Shown here: in pieces, positions 47,320 to 58,577 of the stretch
How positions within the stretch are numbered: position 1 is the stretch's first letter
How the letters are laid out: each line of letters begins with the position of its first letter
Source: Zhongshania aquimaris
Lineage (GTDB): Bacteria; Pseudomonadota; Gammaproteobacteria; Pseudomonadales; Spongiibacteraceae
Assembly (NCBI RefSeq): GCF_019312595.1
Contig: NZ_JAHWDQ010000001.1
Coordinates: forward strand, 62,001-126,000
Reading direction: 5' to 3'
DNA length: 64,000 nucleotides
The notes under the pieces: generated by a model
Database searches by the model: none
Told to the model about the DNA's origin: nothing
What the model saw: only the letters and a program-made list of their open reading frames with translations
Translations under genes and position numbers: made by a program

Positions 47320-49006
47320 ACTCAGCGCAATCAAACTCTGGAAGCACCCTTGATAAAATCATGTGTACGTCGACACCTTCAGGCAAACAGCCGTAAACAG
47401 CCTGGCCACCACTCAAACGTGAGCGAACAAAGGCGTCCACAACCGGCTGCGGGGCAGATTGCACCAATAGTGCCGCTTGCATCGTCAATGCTAACTGCTC
47501 AATCAAATAGCGCGCCCGAAACTCGAGGCTTCCCGGTTTATTGAAGAAAGTTTGCAGCCGCTCTACTGCAGCGTCTAGCAAGGGATAGCTGCCTGCGGAT
47601 TTAGCCATCTCCTTAAACCAACGCTCCAGCACCGCGGGCGTTTTTTGGAGGGCCCGTAGCACATCTAATGCTTGTATATTGCCCGAACCTTCCCAGATGG
47701 CATTAATCGGGGCCTCGCGGTATAGACGCGGCATAATGCAATTTTCAATAACGCCGTTCCCCCCCAAACACTCCATAGCCTCATAAGCGTGGCCGGGAGT
47801 GCGTTTACATATCCAAAACTTGCCAACCGCCGTACCTAGGCGCATTAATAGTTGTTCGCTCGGATCATCCGCGTTATCAAGCGCCTTCGCCATGCGCATA
47901 GTCAGGGCAAGCGAGCCCTCAACCTCAAGCTGTAGATCCGCTAAGACATTCTGCATTAAAGGCTGATCTATCAAGCGCGCGCCGAATGATGAGCGCTGTT
48001 GAGCGTGATTAACGGCTTGGGCAACCGCTTGGCGCTGCCCTGCCGTTGAGCCAACCATGCAATCAAAGCGCGTCAGCGACACCATTTCGATAATCGCCGA
48101 TACCCCGCGCCCTTCGTCGCCAACCATCCAACCGTGGGCCTGACGCAACTCTACTTCTGACGAGGCGTTAGAGACATTACCCATTTTATTTTTAAGGCGC
48201 TGAACGTAAAGCCCATTCTTGGTGCCATCTTCACGCCAACGCGGCACTAAAAAGCAACTCAGGCCACCCTGAGCCTGCGCCAGCATCAAAAAGGCATCGC
48301 ACATTGGCGCCGATAAAAACCATTTGTGACCGCTTATTGTGTACAAGGCACCATTGCCCGAAGCAGTGATCGGCTCTGCCACGGTGGTGTTCGCACGCAC
48401 GTCTGAGCCACCCTGCTTCTCGGTCATCCCCATGCCAATGGTGACAGCACTCTTTTCAAAATACGGGACATTGTCAGGCTGATATTTGTTAGCAAGTATT
48501 TTCGGCAGCCATGTTGCAGCCAATGCCGGGCTTAACTTTATCGTTGGAACCGATGCGAAGGTCATCGTTAACGGGCAGCCGTGCCCCGCTTCTACCTGCG
48601 CCTGCATATAGCTAAGTGCAGCGCGCTTTAGGTGTGCATTTTTAACGCCATCGCGCCAGGGACCGGAGTGAATCCCATTGCTAAGCGCCAATTCCATTAG
48701 GCTATGGTAAGCGGGATGGAATTTAACGAGATCGACGCGCCTGCCGAAACGATCGTGAGTATCGAACTGCGGTTTATTCTCATTAGCGTCAAAGCCCCAT
48801 GCAATCACTTCAGCTTCACCACAACGGGCACCGTGGGCAACAAGGCTCTCGGTATCTTCAACGCCATAGTGATGAAGGGCTTCTTGAAGAGCGATATCGC
48901 TTTTATACAAATTGTAATTTTCCAAGGCAGAGGACTGGTTAAATACCTCGTGAGTTTCACCACTTGTACTTTCAATATGCTCAGCATGCTTTTGTATAAG
49001 CGACAT
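47315..49006 (-). CDS. AidB-type acyl-CoA dehydrogenase
   Basis: 563 aa, the AidB length. GMGMTEKQGGSDVRANTT (about 190-207) and the catalytic-region AIWEGSGNIQALDVLRAL match the AidB branch rather than ordinary 380-aa acyl-CoA dehydrogenases. E. coli AidB binds DNA and FAD and is part of the adaptive response to alkylation, with weak isovaleryl-CoA dehydrogenase activity. Here it follows a TetR gene by 29 bp, suggesting fatty-acid or stress control rather than Ada. Confidence 0.9.
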   Translation of the reverse strand: MSLIQKHAEHIESTSGETHEVFNQSSALENYNLYKSDIALQEALHHYGVEDTESLVAHGARCGEAEVIAWGFDANENKPQFDTHDRFGRRVDLVKFHPAYHSLMELALSNGIHSGPWRDGVKNAHLKRAALSYMQAQVEAGHGCPLTMTFASVPTIKLSPALAATWLPKILANKYQPDNVPYFEKSAVTIGMGMTEKQGGSDVRANTTVAEPITASGNGALYTISGHKWFLSAPMCDAFLMLAQAQGGLSCFLVPRWREDGTKNGLYVQRLKNKMGNVSNASSEVELRQAHGWMVGDEGRGVSAIIEMVSLTRFDCMVGSTAGQRQAVAQAVNHAQQRSSFGARLIDQPLMQNVLADLQLEVEGSLALTMRMAKALDNADDPSEQLLMRLGTAVGKFWICKRTPGHAYEAMECLGGNGVIENCIMPRLYREAPINAIWEGSGNIQALDVLRALQKTPAVLERWFKEMAKSAGSYPLLDAAVERLQTFFNKPGSLEFRARYLIEQLALTMQAALLVQSAPQPVVDAFVRSRLSGGQAVYGCLPEGVDVHMILSRVLPEFDCAES

Positions 49007-49035
49007 ACGCCCTCCTCATTGAATATAATTTTGTA

Positions 49036-49641
49036 CTAGGGTTTATATAAAACCCCAACTGCTCTTAAACAAAACTCTCGCAACGCGACTATTGTAAGTG
49101 AGTCGCAGCTAGGATGATCCAATGGCCCTAATAGGCTCTCTGCCATTGCGCCAACTAAGGCAGCGGCAGATAAGGACGGAGTCTGCGATACCAATACACC
49201 ACTATCTACGCCCTCAGCGATCACCGCTTCGAAAAGTGCGGAATAGGCTTTTCGATATTCTAGGCGCGCCAGATCTACTGCCGGATCAACAGGTTCGGCG
49301 ATTAATGCCCATGCTAGTTTCGGCGCGGCAAATGCGCGCTGGGCAAATACTTCAGCGGCATCCGCGAGACGCACTGCAACCGATAACTCAGCTGACAAGG
49401 CGAGCTTGACTGCCTCGAGCTCTCGAATCGTTGCACGTCTAAACACCTCGGTGCTCAATTCATCTTTATTGTTAAAGTAGCGATACACAGTGCCGACACC
49501 AACACCCGCCTTTGAGGCGACAGCTTGGATGGTGAGAGCGGCAAACCCGCCCTCCCTCACCAAGGATTCTGCTGCACGAAGCAAACCCGACTTTTGCGCA
49601 AGCTTGCGCTGTTTTACCATCGGTGTTTCGCGATATGCCAT
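49036..49641 (-). CDS. TetR/AcrR family regulator
   Basis: 201 aa. N-terminal helix-turn-helix at about 22-65 (LTIQAVASKAGVGVGTVYRYFNNKDEL); the rest is a helical ligand-binding domain. Same transcript as the AidB-type gene. A 30-bp perfect palindrome 18 bp upstream of its ATG is the likely operator, so it probably represses itself and the dehydrogenase until an acyl or toxic ligand binds (inferred). Confidence 0.92.
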   Translation of the reverse strand: MAYRETPMVKQRKLAQKSGLLRAAESLVREGGFAALTIQAVASKAGVGVGTVYRYFNNKDELSTEVFRRATIRELEAVKLALSAELSVAVRLADAAEVFAQRAFAAPKLAWALIAEPVDPAVDLARLEYRKAYSALFEAVIAEGVDSGVLVSQTPSLSAAALVGAMAESLLGPLDHPSCDSLTIVALREFCLRAVGVLYKP

Positions 49642-49659
49642 ATAGACTCCCTAAGACGC

Positions 49660-49689
49660 TAAAGAAGTGAATCATGATTCACTTCTTTA
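49660..49689. promoter_or_regulatory. 30-bp perfect palindrome, likely TetR operator
   Basis: Half-site TAAAGAAGTGAATCA (49660-49674) is exactly mirrored at 49675-49689, with no mismatch and no spacer. The AGTGAATCATGATTCACT core resembles operators of TetR regulators of lipid metabolism. It sits between the tetR start and the sucD terminator. Confidence 0.85.
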
Positions 49690-49729
49690 ATCAAGACTCA
49701 GCTAATTGATTATGTCTGCCCTTAAACGC

Positions 49730-49755
49730 AAAAAGGCGGCCGAAGCCGCCTTTTC
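49730..49755 (-). terminator. Terminator of the sdh-suc operon (after sucD)
   Basis: On minus, AAAAGGCGGC/GCCGCCTTTT around a short loop, with a T run, 19 bp past the sucD stop. Confidence 0.88.
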
Positions 49756-49773
49756 TAACAATACCAACTGAAC

Positions 49774-50646
49774 TTACCAGCCGGTAATTTCTTTCAGCGC
49801 TTTGCCGATATCCGCCAGCGAGCGAACAGTTTTAACACCAGCGTCTTGCAGTGCCGCAAACTTCTCGTCAGCAGTACCTTTACCACCAGAGATAATCGCG
49901 CCAGCATGGCCCATGCGCTTACCAGCAGGTGCGGTAACACCAGCAATGTAAGATACAACAGGCTTGGTCACGTTTGCTTTGATGTACGCAGCAGCTTCTT
50001 CTTCAGCAGTACCACCAATCTCACCGATCATCACAATCGCTTCGGTTTGTGGATCATTCTGGAACATTTCCAAAATGTCGATGAAGCTTGAACCAGGAAT
50101 CGGATCACCACCGATACCTACGCAAGTAGACTGACCAAAACCATAGTCAGTAGTCTGCTTAACTGCTTCATAGGTCAAAGTACCTGAACGAGATACGATG
50201 CCCACTTTACCTGGCAAATGAATATGACCAGGCATAATGCCAATCTTAGACTCACCTGGAGTGATAACACCTGGGCAGTTTGGTCCGATCAGACGCACAC
50301 CCATCTCATCGCACTTCACTTTACATTCCAGCATATCCAGCGTTGGAATGCCTTCGGTGATACAAACAATCAGTTTGATACCGGAAGTGGCTGCTTCAAG
50401 GATAGAGTCTTTACAAAATGCGGCGGGAACGTAAATTACTGAAGCTTCTGCACCAGTAGCATTAACCGCATCGGCAACAGTATTAAATACTGGCAAGCCC
50501 AAATGTTCTTGACCACCTTTGCCCGGCGTTACACCACCGACCATTTTTGTACCATAAGCGATGGCTTGCTCAGAGTGAAAAGTACCCTGTGCGCCGGTGA
50601 AGCCTTGGCAAATAACTTTAGTATCTTTGTTAAGTAAAACGCTCAT
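49774..50646 (-). CDS. sucD: Succinyl-CoA synthetase subunit alpha
   Basis: 290 aa. CoA-binding Rossmann domain ([15 protein letters not shown]) and ligase domain with the phosphohistidine H247 in [15 protein letters not shown]. Works with SucC in the TCA step that makes ATP/GTP. ATG overlaps the sucC stop by one base. Confidence 0.98.
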   Translation of the reverse strand: MSVLLNKDTKVICQGFTGAQGTFHSEQAIAYGTKMVGGVTPGKGGQEHLGLPVFNTVADAVNATGAEASVIYVPAAFCKDSILEAATSGIKLIVCITEGIPTLDMLECKVKCDEMGVRLIGPNCPGVITPGESKIGIMPGHIHLPGKVGIVSRSGTLTYEAVKQTTDYGFGQSTCVGIGGDPIPGSSFIDILEMFQNDPQTEAIVMIGEIGGTAEEEAAAYIKANVTKPVVSYIAGVTAPAGKRMGHAGAIISGGKGTADEKFAALQDAGVKTVRSLADIGKALKEITGW

Positions 50647-51812
50647 TATTTACCCTCCGCTGCTTTAACGACTGTTTCAGCCGCTTCAGTGAGGCTGTTA
50701 GCAGCGATAATGTTCAGGCCGCTTTCTGCAAGAATCTTGGAGCCAACATCTGCATTGTTACCTTCTAGGCGAACAACAACAGGGATCTTAACGCCCACTT
50801 CTTGTACTGCACCGATGATACCGTCTGCGATCAAATCACAGCGTACGATACCGCCAAAAATATTTACCAGAACCGCTTTCACGCTGTCGTCTGACAAAAT
50901 AATTTTGAATGCTTCAGAAACACGCTCTTTAGTTGCACCACCACCTACATCGAGAAAGTTGGCAGGAGCGCCACCGTGCAATTTAACGATATCCATGGTG
51001 CCCATCGCCAAGCCAGCGCCGTTTACCATGCAGCCGATGTTGCCATCTAGCGCGACATAGTTAAGTTCAAAGCTCGCAGCGTGCGCTTCACGTGCATCTT
51101 CCTGTGAAGGATCATGCATTTTTTTCAATTCAGGATGGCGATACATTGCATTGCTATCAACAACCAGTTTGGCGTCTAGGCAGTGCAAATTACCTTCACT
51201 GGTAATAACCAGCGGGTTGATTTCCATCAACGCAAGGTCTTTGTCTTGGAACAATTTAGCCAAGCCCAAGAAAATATTTACAAACTGCTTAACCTGAGTT
51301 GGGTTTAAACCCAATTTGAACGCCAGTTCGCGACCTTGGTATGGCTGAGCGCCAGTCATCGGATCGATAATTGCCTTGAGAATCTTCTCTGGAGTCTCTT
51401 CTGCAACTTTCTCGATCTCAACACCACCTTCGGTAGATGCCATGAAAACGATACGACGTGAAGAGCGGTCTACAACCGCGCCCAAATACAACTCTTGATC
51501 AATGTCAGTGCACGACTCAACTAAGATTTTAGAGACGGGCTGACCATGTTCATCTGTCTGATAAGTTACCAGGTTTTTACCTAGCCACTTTTCAGCAAAT
51601 GCCTTGATCTCTTCTTTGCTGCTAACTAGCTTAACGCCGCCAGCTTTGCCTCGGCCACCAGCGTGAACTTGGGCTTTAACTACCCATTTGTCGCCGCCAA
51701 TTTTATCAGCTGCTGCTGCAGCTTCTTCCGGGGTATCACAGGCATATCCTGTAGAAACAGGTAGCCCGTATTCAGCAAACAACTGTTTGCCCTGGTACTC
51801 GTGAAGGTTCAT
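50646..51812 (-). CDS. sucC: Succinyl-CoA synthetase subunit beta
   Basis: 388 aa from ATG 51812 ([18 protein letters not shown]), the exact E. coli length; a 26-residue upstream extension is not conserved. ATP-grasp domain ([17 protein letters not shown]) and [13 protein letters not shown] in the CoA-ligase part. 140 bp after lpd, with a hairpin in the gap. Confidence 0.98.
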   Translation of the reverse strand: MNLHEYQGKQLFAEYGLPVSTGYACDTPEEAAAAADKIGGDKWVVKAQVHAGGRGKAGGVKLVSSKEEIKAFAEKWLGKNLVTYQTDEHGQPVSKILVESCTDIDQELYLGAVVDRSSRRIVFMASTEGGVEIEKVAEETPEKILKAIIDPMTGAQPYQGRELAFKLGLNPTQVKQFVNIFLGLAKLFQDKDLALMEINPLVITSEGNLHCLDAKLVVDSNAMYRHPELKKMHDPSQEDAREAHAASFELNYVALDGNIGCMVNGAGLAMGTMDIVKLHGGAPANFLDVGGGATKERVSEAFKIILSDDSVKAVLVNIFGGIVRCDLIADGIIGAVQEVGVKIPVVVRLEGNNADVGSKILAESGLNIIAANSLTEAAETVVKAAEGK

Positions 51813-51903
51813 GTTGGAATTACCATCTCGGTCTGTGGAAGTGTTAAGCGAGTTAGATCCTGTCAGTGACTTGGCCCGCTCCCTCTGCACATTGCAGTAA
51901 CAA

Positions 51904-51939
51904 CGCGAAATCGGGATGCGTATTTTCCCGAATTTCGCG
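51904..51939 (-). promoter_or_regulatory. Intercistronic hairpin between lpd and sucC
   Basis: CGCGAAATCGGG (51904-51915) pairs with CCCGAATTTCGCG (51927-51939) with one bulge and an 11-nt loop, 13 bp after the lpd stop. No T run follows on the minus strand, so it is more likely an RNA stability or processing element than a terminator. Confidence 0.6.
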
Positions 51940-51952
51940 CACTACCGCAAAT

Positions 51953-53425
<1,473 letters not shown>

Positions 53426-53458
53426 CTACCTTCCGCCAACCACTGCTGAAAAATACAC

Positions 53459-53478
53459 GCGCCGGCGTATTCCGGCGC
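53459..53478 (-). promoter_or_regulatory. Intercistronic hairpin between sucB and lpd
   Basis: GCGCCGG/CCGGCGC with a 6-nt loop, 6 bp after the sucB stop and without a T tract. Confidence 0.55.
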
Positions 53479-53484
53479 ACTCAA

Positions 53485-54684
53485 TTAAACTTCTAGCAAA
53501 ATACGCGCTGGATCTTCAATTAAGTCTTTAATCGCTACTAGAAATTGCACCGCGTCTTTACCATCGACCAAGCGGTGATCGTAAGACAGCGCCAAGTACA
53601 TCATCGGCAAAATAACAACTTCGCCATTTACCGCCATTGGGCGATCCTGGATTTTATGCATTCCCAAAATGGCAGTTTGCGGCGGGTTTAGAATTGGCGT
53701 TGACAGCAAGGAACCGAACACACCACCGTTGGTGATAGTAAACGTACCGCCTGTCATATCTTCCATGCTTAGCTTGCCATCTTTAGCGCGCAAGCCGTAT
53801 TCGCGGATCTTCTCTTCAATTTTAGCCATGCTCATGTTTTCAGCATCGCGAAGTACCGGAACAACCAAACCTTTCTCAGTTGATACCGCTACACCGACAT
53901 CCTGATAGCCGTGATAAACCACATCATCGCCGTCAATAGATGCGTTTACCGCGGGGAAACGCTTCAGCGATTCACAGGCCGCTTTCACGAAGAAGCCCAT
54001 AAAGCCCAAGCGGGTGCCGTTGTGCGATTTTTCAAACAAATCTTTATATTGATTGCGCAAATCCATAATCGGCTTCATGTTGACTTCGTTAAATGTCGTC
54101 AACATCGCAGTCGTGTGCGTCGCCTCCAGAAGACGCTCGGCAATACGCTTGCGCAAGCGCGTCATTGGCACGCGCTTTTCAACTCGCTCACCGGCAGGCA
54201 CATCTACCGCTGGCGCAGTGGCAGGTGCTGGCGCCGGTTTCGCAGCGGGTGCCGCGGCAGGCTTAGGCTTATACGCAGCAACGTCTTCTTTAGTAATAAC
54301 GCCGCCCTTGCCAGTACCGGTAACAGCGGCCGCATCAATGCCTTTTTCATCTAACATTTTACGCGCTGCGGGACTGATCTTGAGATCGGCTGCGGCAGCC
54401 GGTGCGGTAGCTTCTTCCGCTGGCTCAGCAGAAACGCTTGCTGATGCACCCTCCTCAAACAAGGCAACGACCTCATCGCTTAGAACCGTATCGCCTTCGC
54501 CTTTTATAATTTCTTTCAATACGCCGTCCGCAGGCGCCACAACTTCAAGAACCACTTTATCCGTTTCAATATCTACCAAGGGTTCATCACGGGTCACCGC
54601 TTCGCCGACTTTCTTATGCCATGTTGCAATAGAACCGTCTGCTACTGATTCCGGAAATGTTGGCGCTTTGATTTCAGTACTCAT
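53485..54684 (-). CDS. sucB: 2-oxoglutarate dehydrogenase E2 (dihydrolipoyl succinyltransferase)
   Basis: 399 aa from ATG 54684, with AGGAAG upstream. Lipoyl domain with K43 in [11 protein letters not shown], an Ala/Pro linker, peripheral subunit-binding domain (about 103-140, [14 protein letters not shown]), a second Ala/Pro linker and a catalytic acyltransferase core ending [16 protein letters not shown]. One lipoyl domain only, as in E. coli SucB. Confidence 0.97.
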   Translation of the reverse strand: MSTEIKAPTFPESVADGSIATWHKKVGEAVTRDEPLVDIETDKVVLEVVAPADGVLKEIIKGEGDTVLSDEVVALFEEGASASVSAEPAEEATAPAAAADLKISPAARKMLDEKGIDAAAVTGTGKGGVITKEDVAAYKPKPAAAPAAKPAPAPATAPAVDVPAGERVEKRVPMTRLRKRIAERLLEATHTTAMLTTFNEVNMKPIMDLRNQYKDLFEKSHNGTRLGFMGFFVKAACESLKRFPAVNASIDGDDVVYHGYQDVGVAVSTEKGLVVPVLRDAENMSMAKIEEKIREYGLRAKDGKLSMEDMTGGTFTITNGGVFGSLLSTPILNPPQTAILGMHKIQDRPMAVNGEVVILPMMYLALSYDHRLVDGKDAVQFLVAIKDLIEDPARILLEV

Positions 54685-54742
54685 CACTCTTCCTGTCATT
54701 AAATTCGCTGTACGAGACAGTCTTTATAAGTTGATTAAAACC

Positions 54743-57577
54743 TTAAAGTTTTAATGCCTGTTTAATAAATTTCTCTTGCTGTTCAAGGTGCAAAGCCATG
54801 TATCCAGCTGCAGGTGATGCAGAAGGCTCACGCCCCACATAACCCAACAAAAGGTTTTTCTCCGGCTTAAAGCTGCGAATCACTCGGGTCATACGGTGGC
54901 GACTGTTATACCAAGCACCTTGGTTGCGCGGCTCTTCCTGACACCAAACCACCTTCTTGAGGTTTGGATAACCCGCAATCGCATTGCGCAAATCGTCATA
55001 AGGGAATGGATATACTTGCTCTAGACGAACAATGGCTACCGAGTCTTTACTATGCTCACGACGAGCTGCTCGCAAGTCGTAGTAGACTTTACCGCTGCAC
55101 AAAATCATCCGCGTGACTTTAGACTTATCGATATCGTCGGTCTCGTCGATCACATTCTGGAAATGACCTTCGGTTAATTCCTCAATGCTTGAAACGGCCT
55201 CTTTATGACGAAGCAAGCTCTTCGGCGACATTACCACCAGTGGGCGGCGCAGAGGCCGAATCGCCTGACGGCGCAGCATATGGTAAACCTGCGCAGGCGT
55301 CGACGGGATACACACTTGAATATTGTGCTCAGCACAAAGCTGCAAGAAACGCTCTAAGCGAGCAGACGAATGCTCTGGTCCCTGCCCTTCATAGCCGTGT
55401 GGCAGCAACATGGTAAGTCCACACAGACGCCCCCACTTCAATTCACCACTGCTAATAAACTGGTCAATAACAACTTGGGCACCGTTGGCAAAGTCACCAA
55501 ACTGCGCTTCCCAAATTACTAGGGAGTCTGGCTGAGTGGTCGAATATCCATACTCGAACGCAAGTACTGCCTCTTCCGATAACAAGGAGTCGAAAATAGA
55601 AAAGCTAGGTTGATCTGCAGCCATATTCTGCAGTGGAACATACCGGCTCGCATCGCTCTGGCTATGCAGCACTGCATGACGATGCGAAAAAGTACCGCGA
55701 CCGACATCCTGGCCGGTTAGGCGTACTTTATGACCTTGCTTTAGCAGTGACCCATACGCCAAAACTTCGGCAAAGCCCCAGTTTATCGGCATAGCGCCAG
55801 CAGCCATCTTGCGACGGTCTTCATAAATCTTGGCCACCTGACGCTGTACGACAATACCTTCTGGTACCGCATTGACGAGGTCGGCTGTTTCTTTTAACAA
55901 TTTGGGATCGATTGTGGTATCACCGGCAACATCCCAAGCGTGACCAAGATAAGGCGTCCAATCAACAAACAGTTCAGTATTTGGCTGCATCACTAGACTT
56001 TTGGCAACGTGCTCACCGTTATCAAGTGCCTGACGATAATCGTCAGCCATTTTATCGGCTAAGTCTTTAGTTACAGCCCCCTCTTCAAGTAATTTATTAA
56101 CATACAGCTCGCGTGTTGTTTTTTGCTTGCTGATCTTGCTATACATCAATGGCTGTGTGCCCGAGGGCTCATCAGCTTCATTGTGACCACGGCGGCGATA
56201 GCAGATAAGGTCGACAACGACGTCTTTCTTAAACTCTTGACGGAAATCTGCAGCCAACTGACTGACAAACAATACCGCTTCAGGGTCATCACCATTAACA
56301 TGGAATATCGGCGCCTGAACCATTTTTGCTACATCGGTACAGTATTCAGTCGAACGCGCATCTTCTTGCAGACTAGTGGTAAAACCAACCTGATTATTGA
56401 TAACAATATGAACCGTGCCACCCGTTTTGTACGCACGGGTTTGAGACATTTGAAATGTCTCCATCACCACGCCTTGACCGGCAAATGCTGCATCGCCGTG
56501 CAATACAATGGGGACAACCTTGTCGCCAATTGGGTCGTTTCGGCGATCCTGTCTCGCTCGCACCGAACCCTCTACCACCGGCGAAACGATTTCTAAATGC
56601 GATGGGTTAAACGCCAAGGCCAAGTGAACTTCGCCGCCTGGGGTCATCACATTAGACGAGAAGCCTTGGTGGTATTTAACGTCTGCTGAGCCTTGGTATT
56701 TAACTTTACCTTCAAACTCGTCAAATAATTCAGCGGGGCTTTTGCCCAGGATATTAACCAGTAAGTTTAAACGGCCGCGGTGAGCCATTCCGATAACCAT
56801 TTCTTTTGCGCCGTAAGAACCAGCACGCTGGATAATGGCATCCATCATCGGGATTAAGCTTTCTCCACCCTCAAGACCAAAGCGTTTGGTACCTGGGTAT
56901 TTGGAGCCAAGCGATTTCTCCAAGCCCTCCGCAGCGGTTAAGCGCTCCAGCAAATGGGTGCGCACCTCTAGCCCGTACTGCGGCTGAGACCGAACGCTCT
57001 CCATGCGCTGCTGAATCCAGGTGCGCTCGCGGGTATCCACGATATGCATAAACTCTGCGCCGACCGAGCGACAATAAGTCGAACGCAAGGCATTGTAGAT
57101 TTCTTTTAAGGTCGCCTGGTCTTTGCCAATATAGAGACTGCCAGTTTGGAAAGTAGTGTCAAAATCGGCTTCAGTCAGCTGGTGATACTGGAGCTCAAGA
57201 TCGGGGACCCGTGCGCGCTGCCACAAACCCAATGGATCGAGTTCTGCCTCCTGATGACCACGCTGCCGATAGGCACTGACCAACTGAATAACTCTTACCT
57301 GCTTGCGCTCGTGAACACTAATATCGCTGCTCACTGGACCGCTATACCGAATAGGCGTCTTCGCTAATTGCGCAAAATGATCGCGAATCGGCGAGTGAGG
57401 GATATCGTGAGTGGTTTTTTCGCTTACGCGGGGTAACTGTTGAAAATAATCACGCCATTCGTCGGAAACGGCATTGGGATCTGTGAGGTAGGCTTCATAC
57501 AACTCTTCTACGTAAGTCGCATTGCCGCCAGATATATGTGAGCTCTTCCATAAAAGCTCCATTGAGTTTTTCTGCAT
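54743..57577 (-). CDS. sucA: 2-oxoglutarate dehydrogenase E1
   Basis: Thiamine-diphosphate decarboxylase, 944 aa. N-terminal E1 motif (EELYEAYLTDPNAVSDEWR), GMAHRGRLNLLVNILGK, the ThDP-binding GDAAFAGQGVVMET and CYRRRGHNEADEP, and a transketolase-like C-terminal domain. ATG with AGGTGG 11 bp upstream. A 266-bp structured gap separates it from sdhB. Confidence 0.98.
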   Translation of the reverse strand: MQKNSMELLWKSSHISGGNATYVEELYEAYLTDPNAVSDEWRDYFQQLPRVSEKTTHDIPHSPIRDHFAQLAKTPIRYSGPVSSDISVHERKQVRVIQLVSAYRQRGHQEAELDPLGLWQRARVPDLELQYHQLTEADFDTTFQTGSLYIGKDQATLKEIYNALRSTYCRSVGAEFMHIVDTRERTWIQQRMESVRSQPQYGLEVRTHLLERLTAAEGLEKSLGSKYPGTKRFGLEGGESLIPMMDAIIQRAGSYGAKEMVIGMAHRGRLNLLVNILGKSPAELFDEFEGKVKYQGSADVKYHQGFSSNVMTPGGEVHLALAFNPSHLEIVSPVVEGSVRARQDRRNDPIGDKVVPIVLHGDAAFAGQGVVMETFQMSQTRAYKTGGTVHIVINNQVGFTTSLQEDARSTEYCTDVAKMVQAPIFHVNGDDPEAVLFVSQLAADFRQEFKKDVVVDLICYRRRGHNEADEPSGTQPLMYSKISKQKTTRELYVNKLLEEGAVTKDLADKMADDYRQALDNGEHVAKSLVMQPNTELFVDWTPYLGHAWDVAGDTTIDPKLLKETADLVNAVPEGIVVQRQVAKIYEDRRKMAAGAMPINWGFAEVLAYGSLLKQGHKVRLTGQDVGRGTFSHRHAVLHSQSDASRYVPLQNMAADQPSFSIFDSLLSEEAVLAFEYGYSTTQPDSLVIWEAQFGDFANGAQVVIDQFISSGELKWGRLCGLTMLLPHGYEGQGPEHSSARLERFLQLCAEHNIQVCIPSTPAQVYHMLRRQAIRPLRRPLVVMSPKSLLRHKEAVSSIEELTEGHFQNVIDETDDIDKSKVTRMILCSGKVYYDLRAARREHSKDSVAIVRLEQVYPFPYDDLRNAIAGYPNLKKVVWCQEEPRNQGAWYNSRHRMTRVIRSFKPEKNLLLGYVGREPSASPAAGYMALHLEQQEKFIKQALKL

Positions 57578-57843
57578 TCCTGTCCACCTAAAAATAAGGG
57601 AAGTGGCAGTTCGAATGATTCTGGCCCGATAAGGCCTTCCTCACCCTGTGTAGTCCAGCGACATCAGTGTACGCCGCAGAACCGACTCTCACCACAGGGA
57701 ACGTTTCTTCCCTCTTATACGCTTTAACGCTCATATAGTGCCGGTAAGCACCGAGTTGTATTTTATTTGGCGCTGCTCGTAAGCAGCGCCAGAGGACTAA
57801 CTATACGCAGAGTTTTATAGCTCGGCCAAAGCCGAGGGAATAC
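57578..57843 (-). promoter_or_regulatory. Structured sdhB-sucA intercistronic region
   Basis: No gene fits. It has a CTCGGC/GCCGAG hairpin (57821-57836), a strong GGCGCTGC/GCAGCGCC hairpin (57769-57790), a CCCTGTG/CACAGGG long-range pair (57644-57650 with 57693-57699) enclosing a smaller fold, and GGCC/GGGCC close to sucA. No clear sigma70 promoter was found. A structured leader upstream of sucA has been described in Pseudomonas; equivalence is not shown. Confidence 0.5.
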
Positions 57844-58560
57844 TTAAGTTGCTCTGCTTAGCAACATATTCCGAATATGTCCGATTGCCTTTGTAGGGTT
57901 TAAACCTTTCGGGCAAACATTGACGCAGTTTTGAATACCGTGGCAACGGAAAACACTGAATGGATCATCAAGATCACTCAAGCGCTCCTCAGTCGCGGTA
58001 TCCCGACTGTCGGCCAAAAAGCGATAAGCCTGTAACAAGCCACTTGGACCAATAAAACGATCAGGGTTCCACCAGAAAGACGGGCAAGCCGTTGAACAGC
58101 ATGCACAAAGAATGCACTCGTACAAACCATCCAATTTCTCGCGCTCTTCAGGGGACTGAAGGCGCTCGATCGCGGGAGCCGGCGTGTCGTTTAGCAAGAA
58201 TGGCTTAATCTTCTCATACTGCTTGTAGAAAAGACTCATGTCGATAACGAGGTCACGAATTACCGGCAAACCAGGCAGCGGACGCAATACTAATTTATTG
58301 CCACCTTTGCCATTTTTTAGCGCTTCGGAAATCGGCGTAATACAGGCCAAGCCATTTTTGCCATTGATATTCATACCGTCTGAGCCACATACACCCTCAC
58401 GGCACGAGCGGCGGTAAGCCAAAGAAGGATCGCTGCCTTTCAACAACTCGAGAACATCTAATACCATCAAGTCTTTGCCTGCGGTATCAAGCTCCACTTC
58501 CTGCATGTACGGTTCCTGATCAGTTTCAGGATTGTAACGATAGAGACTAACTTTCAACAT
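57844..58560 (-). CDS. sdhB: Succinate dehydrogenase iron-sulfur subunit
   Basis: 238 aa. 2Fe-2S ligands in RRSCREGVCGSDGM, and 4Fe-4S/3Fe-4S ligands in CILCACCSTACPSFWW and CHGIQNCVNVCPKGLNP. Transfers electrons from SdhA to quinone. 17 bp after sdhA; ATG. Confidence 0.98.
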   Translation of the reverse strand: MLKVSLYRYNPETDQEPYMQEVELDTAGKDLMVLDVLELLKGSDPSLAYRRSCREGVCGSDGMNINGKNGLACITPISEALKNGKGGNKLVLRPLPGLPVIRDLVIDMSLFYKQYEKIKPFLLNDTPAPAIERLQSPEEREKLDGLYECILCACCSTACPSFWWNPDRFIGPSGLLQAYRFLADSRDTATEERLSDLDDPFSVFRCHGIQNCVNVCPKGLNPTKAIGHIRNMLLSRAT

Positions 58561-58577
58561 ATTCGTTTTCCCCTGAA

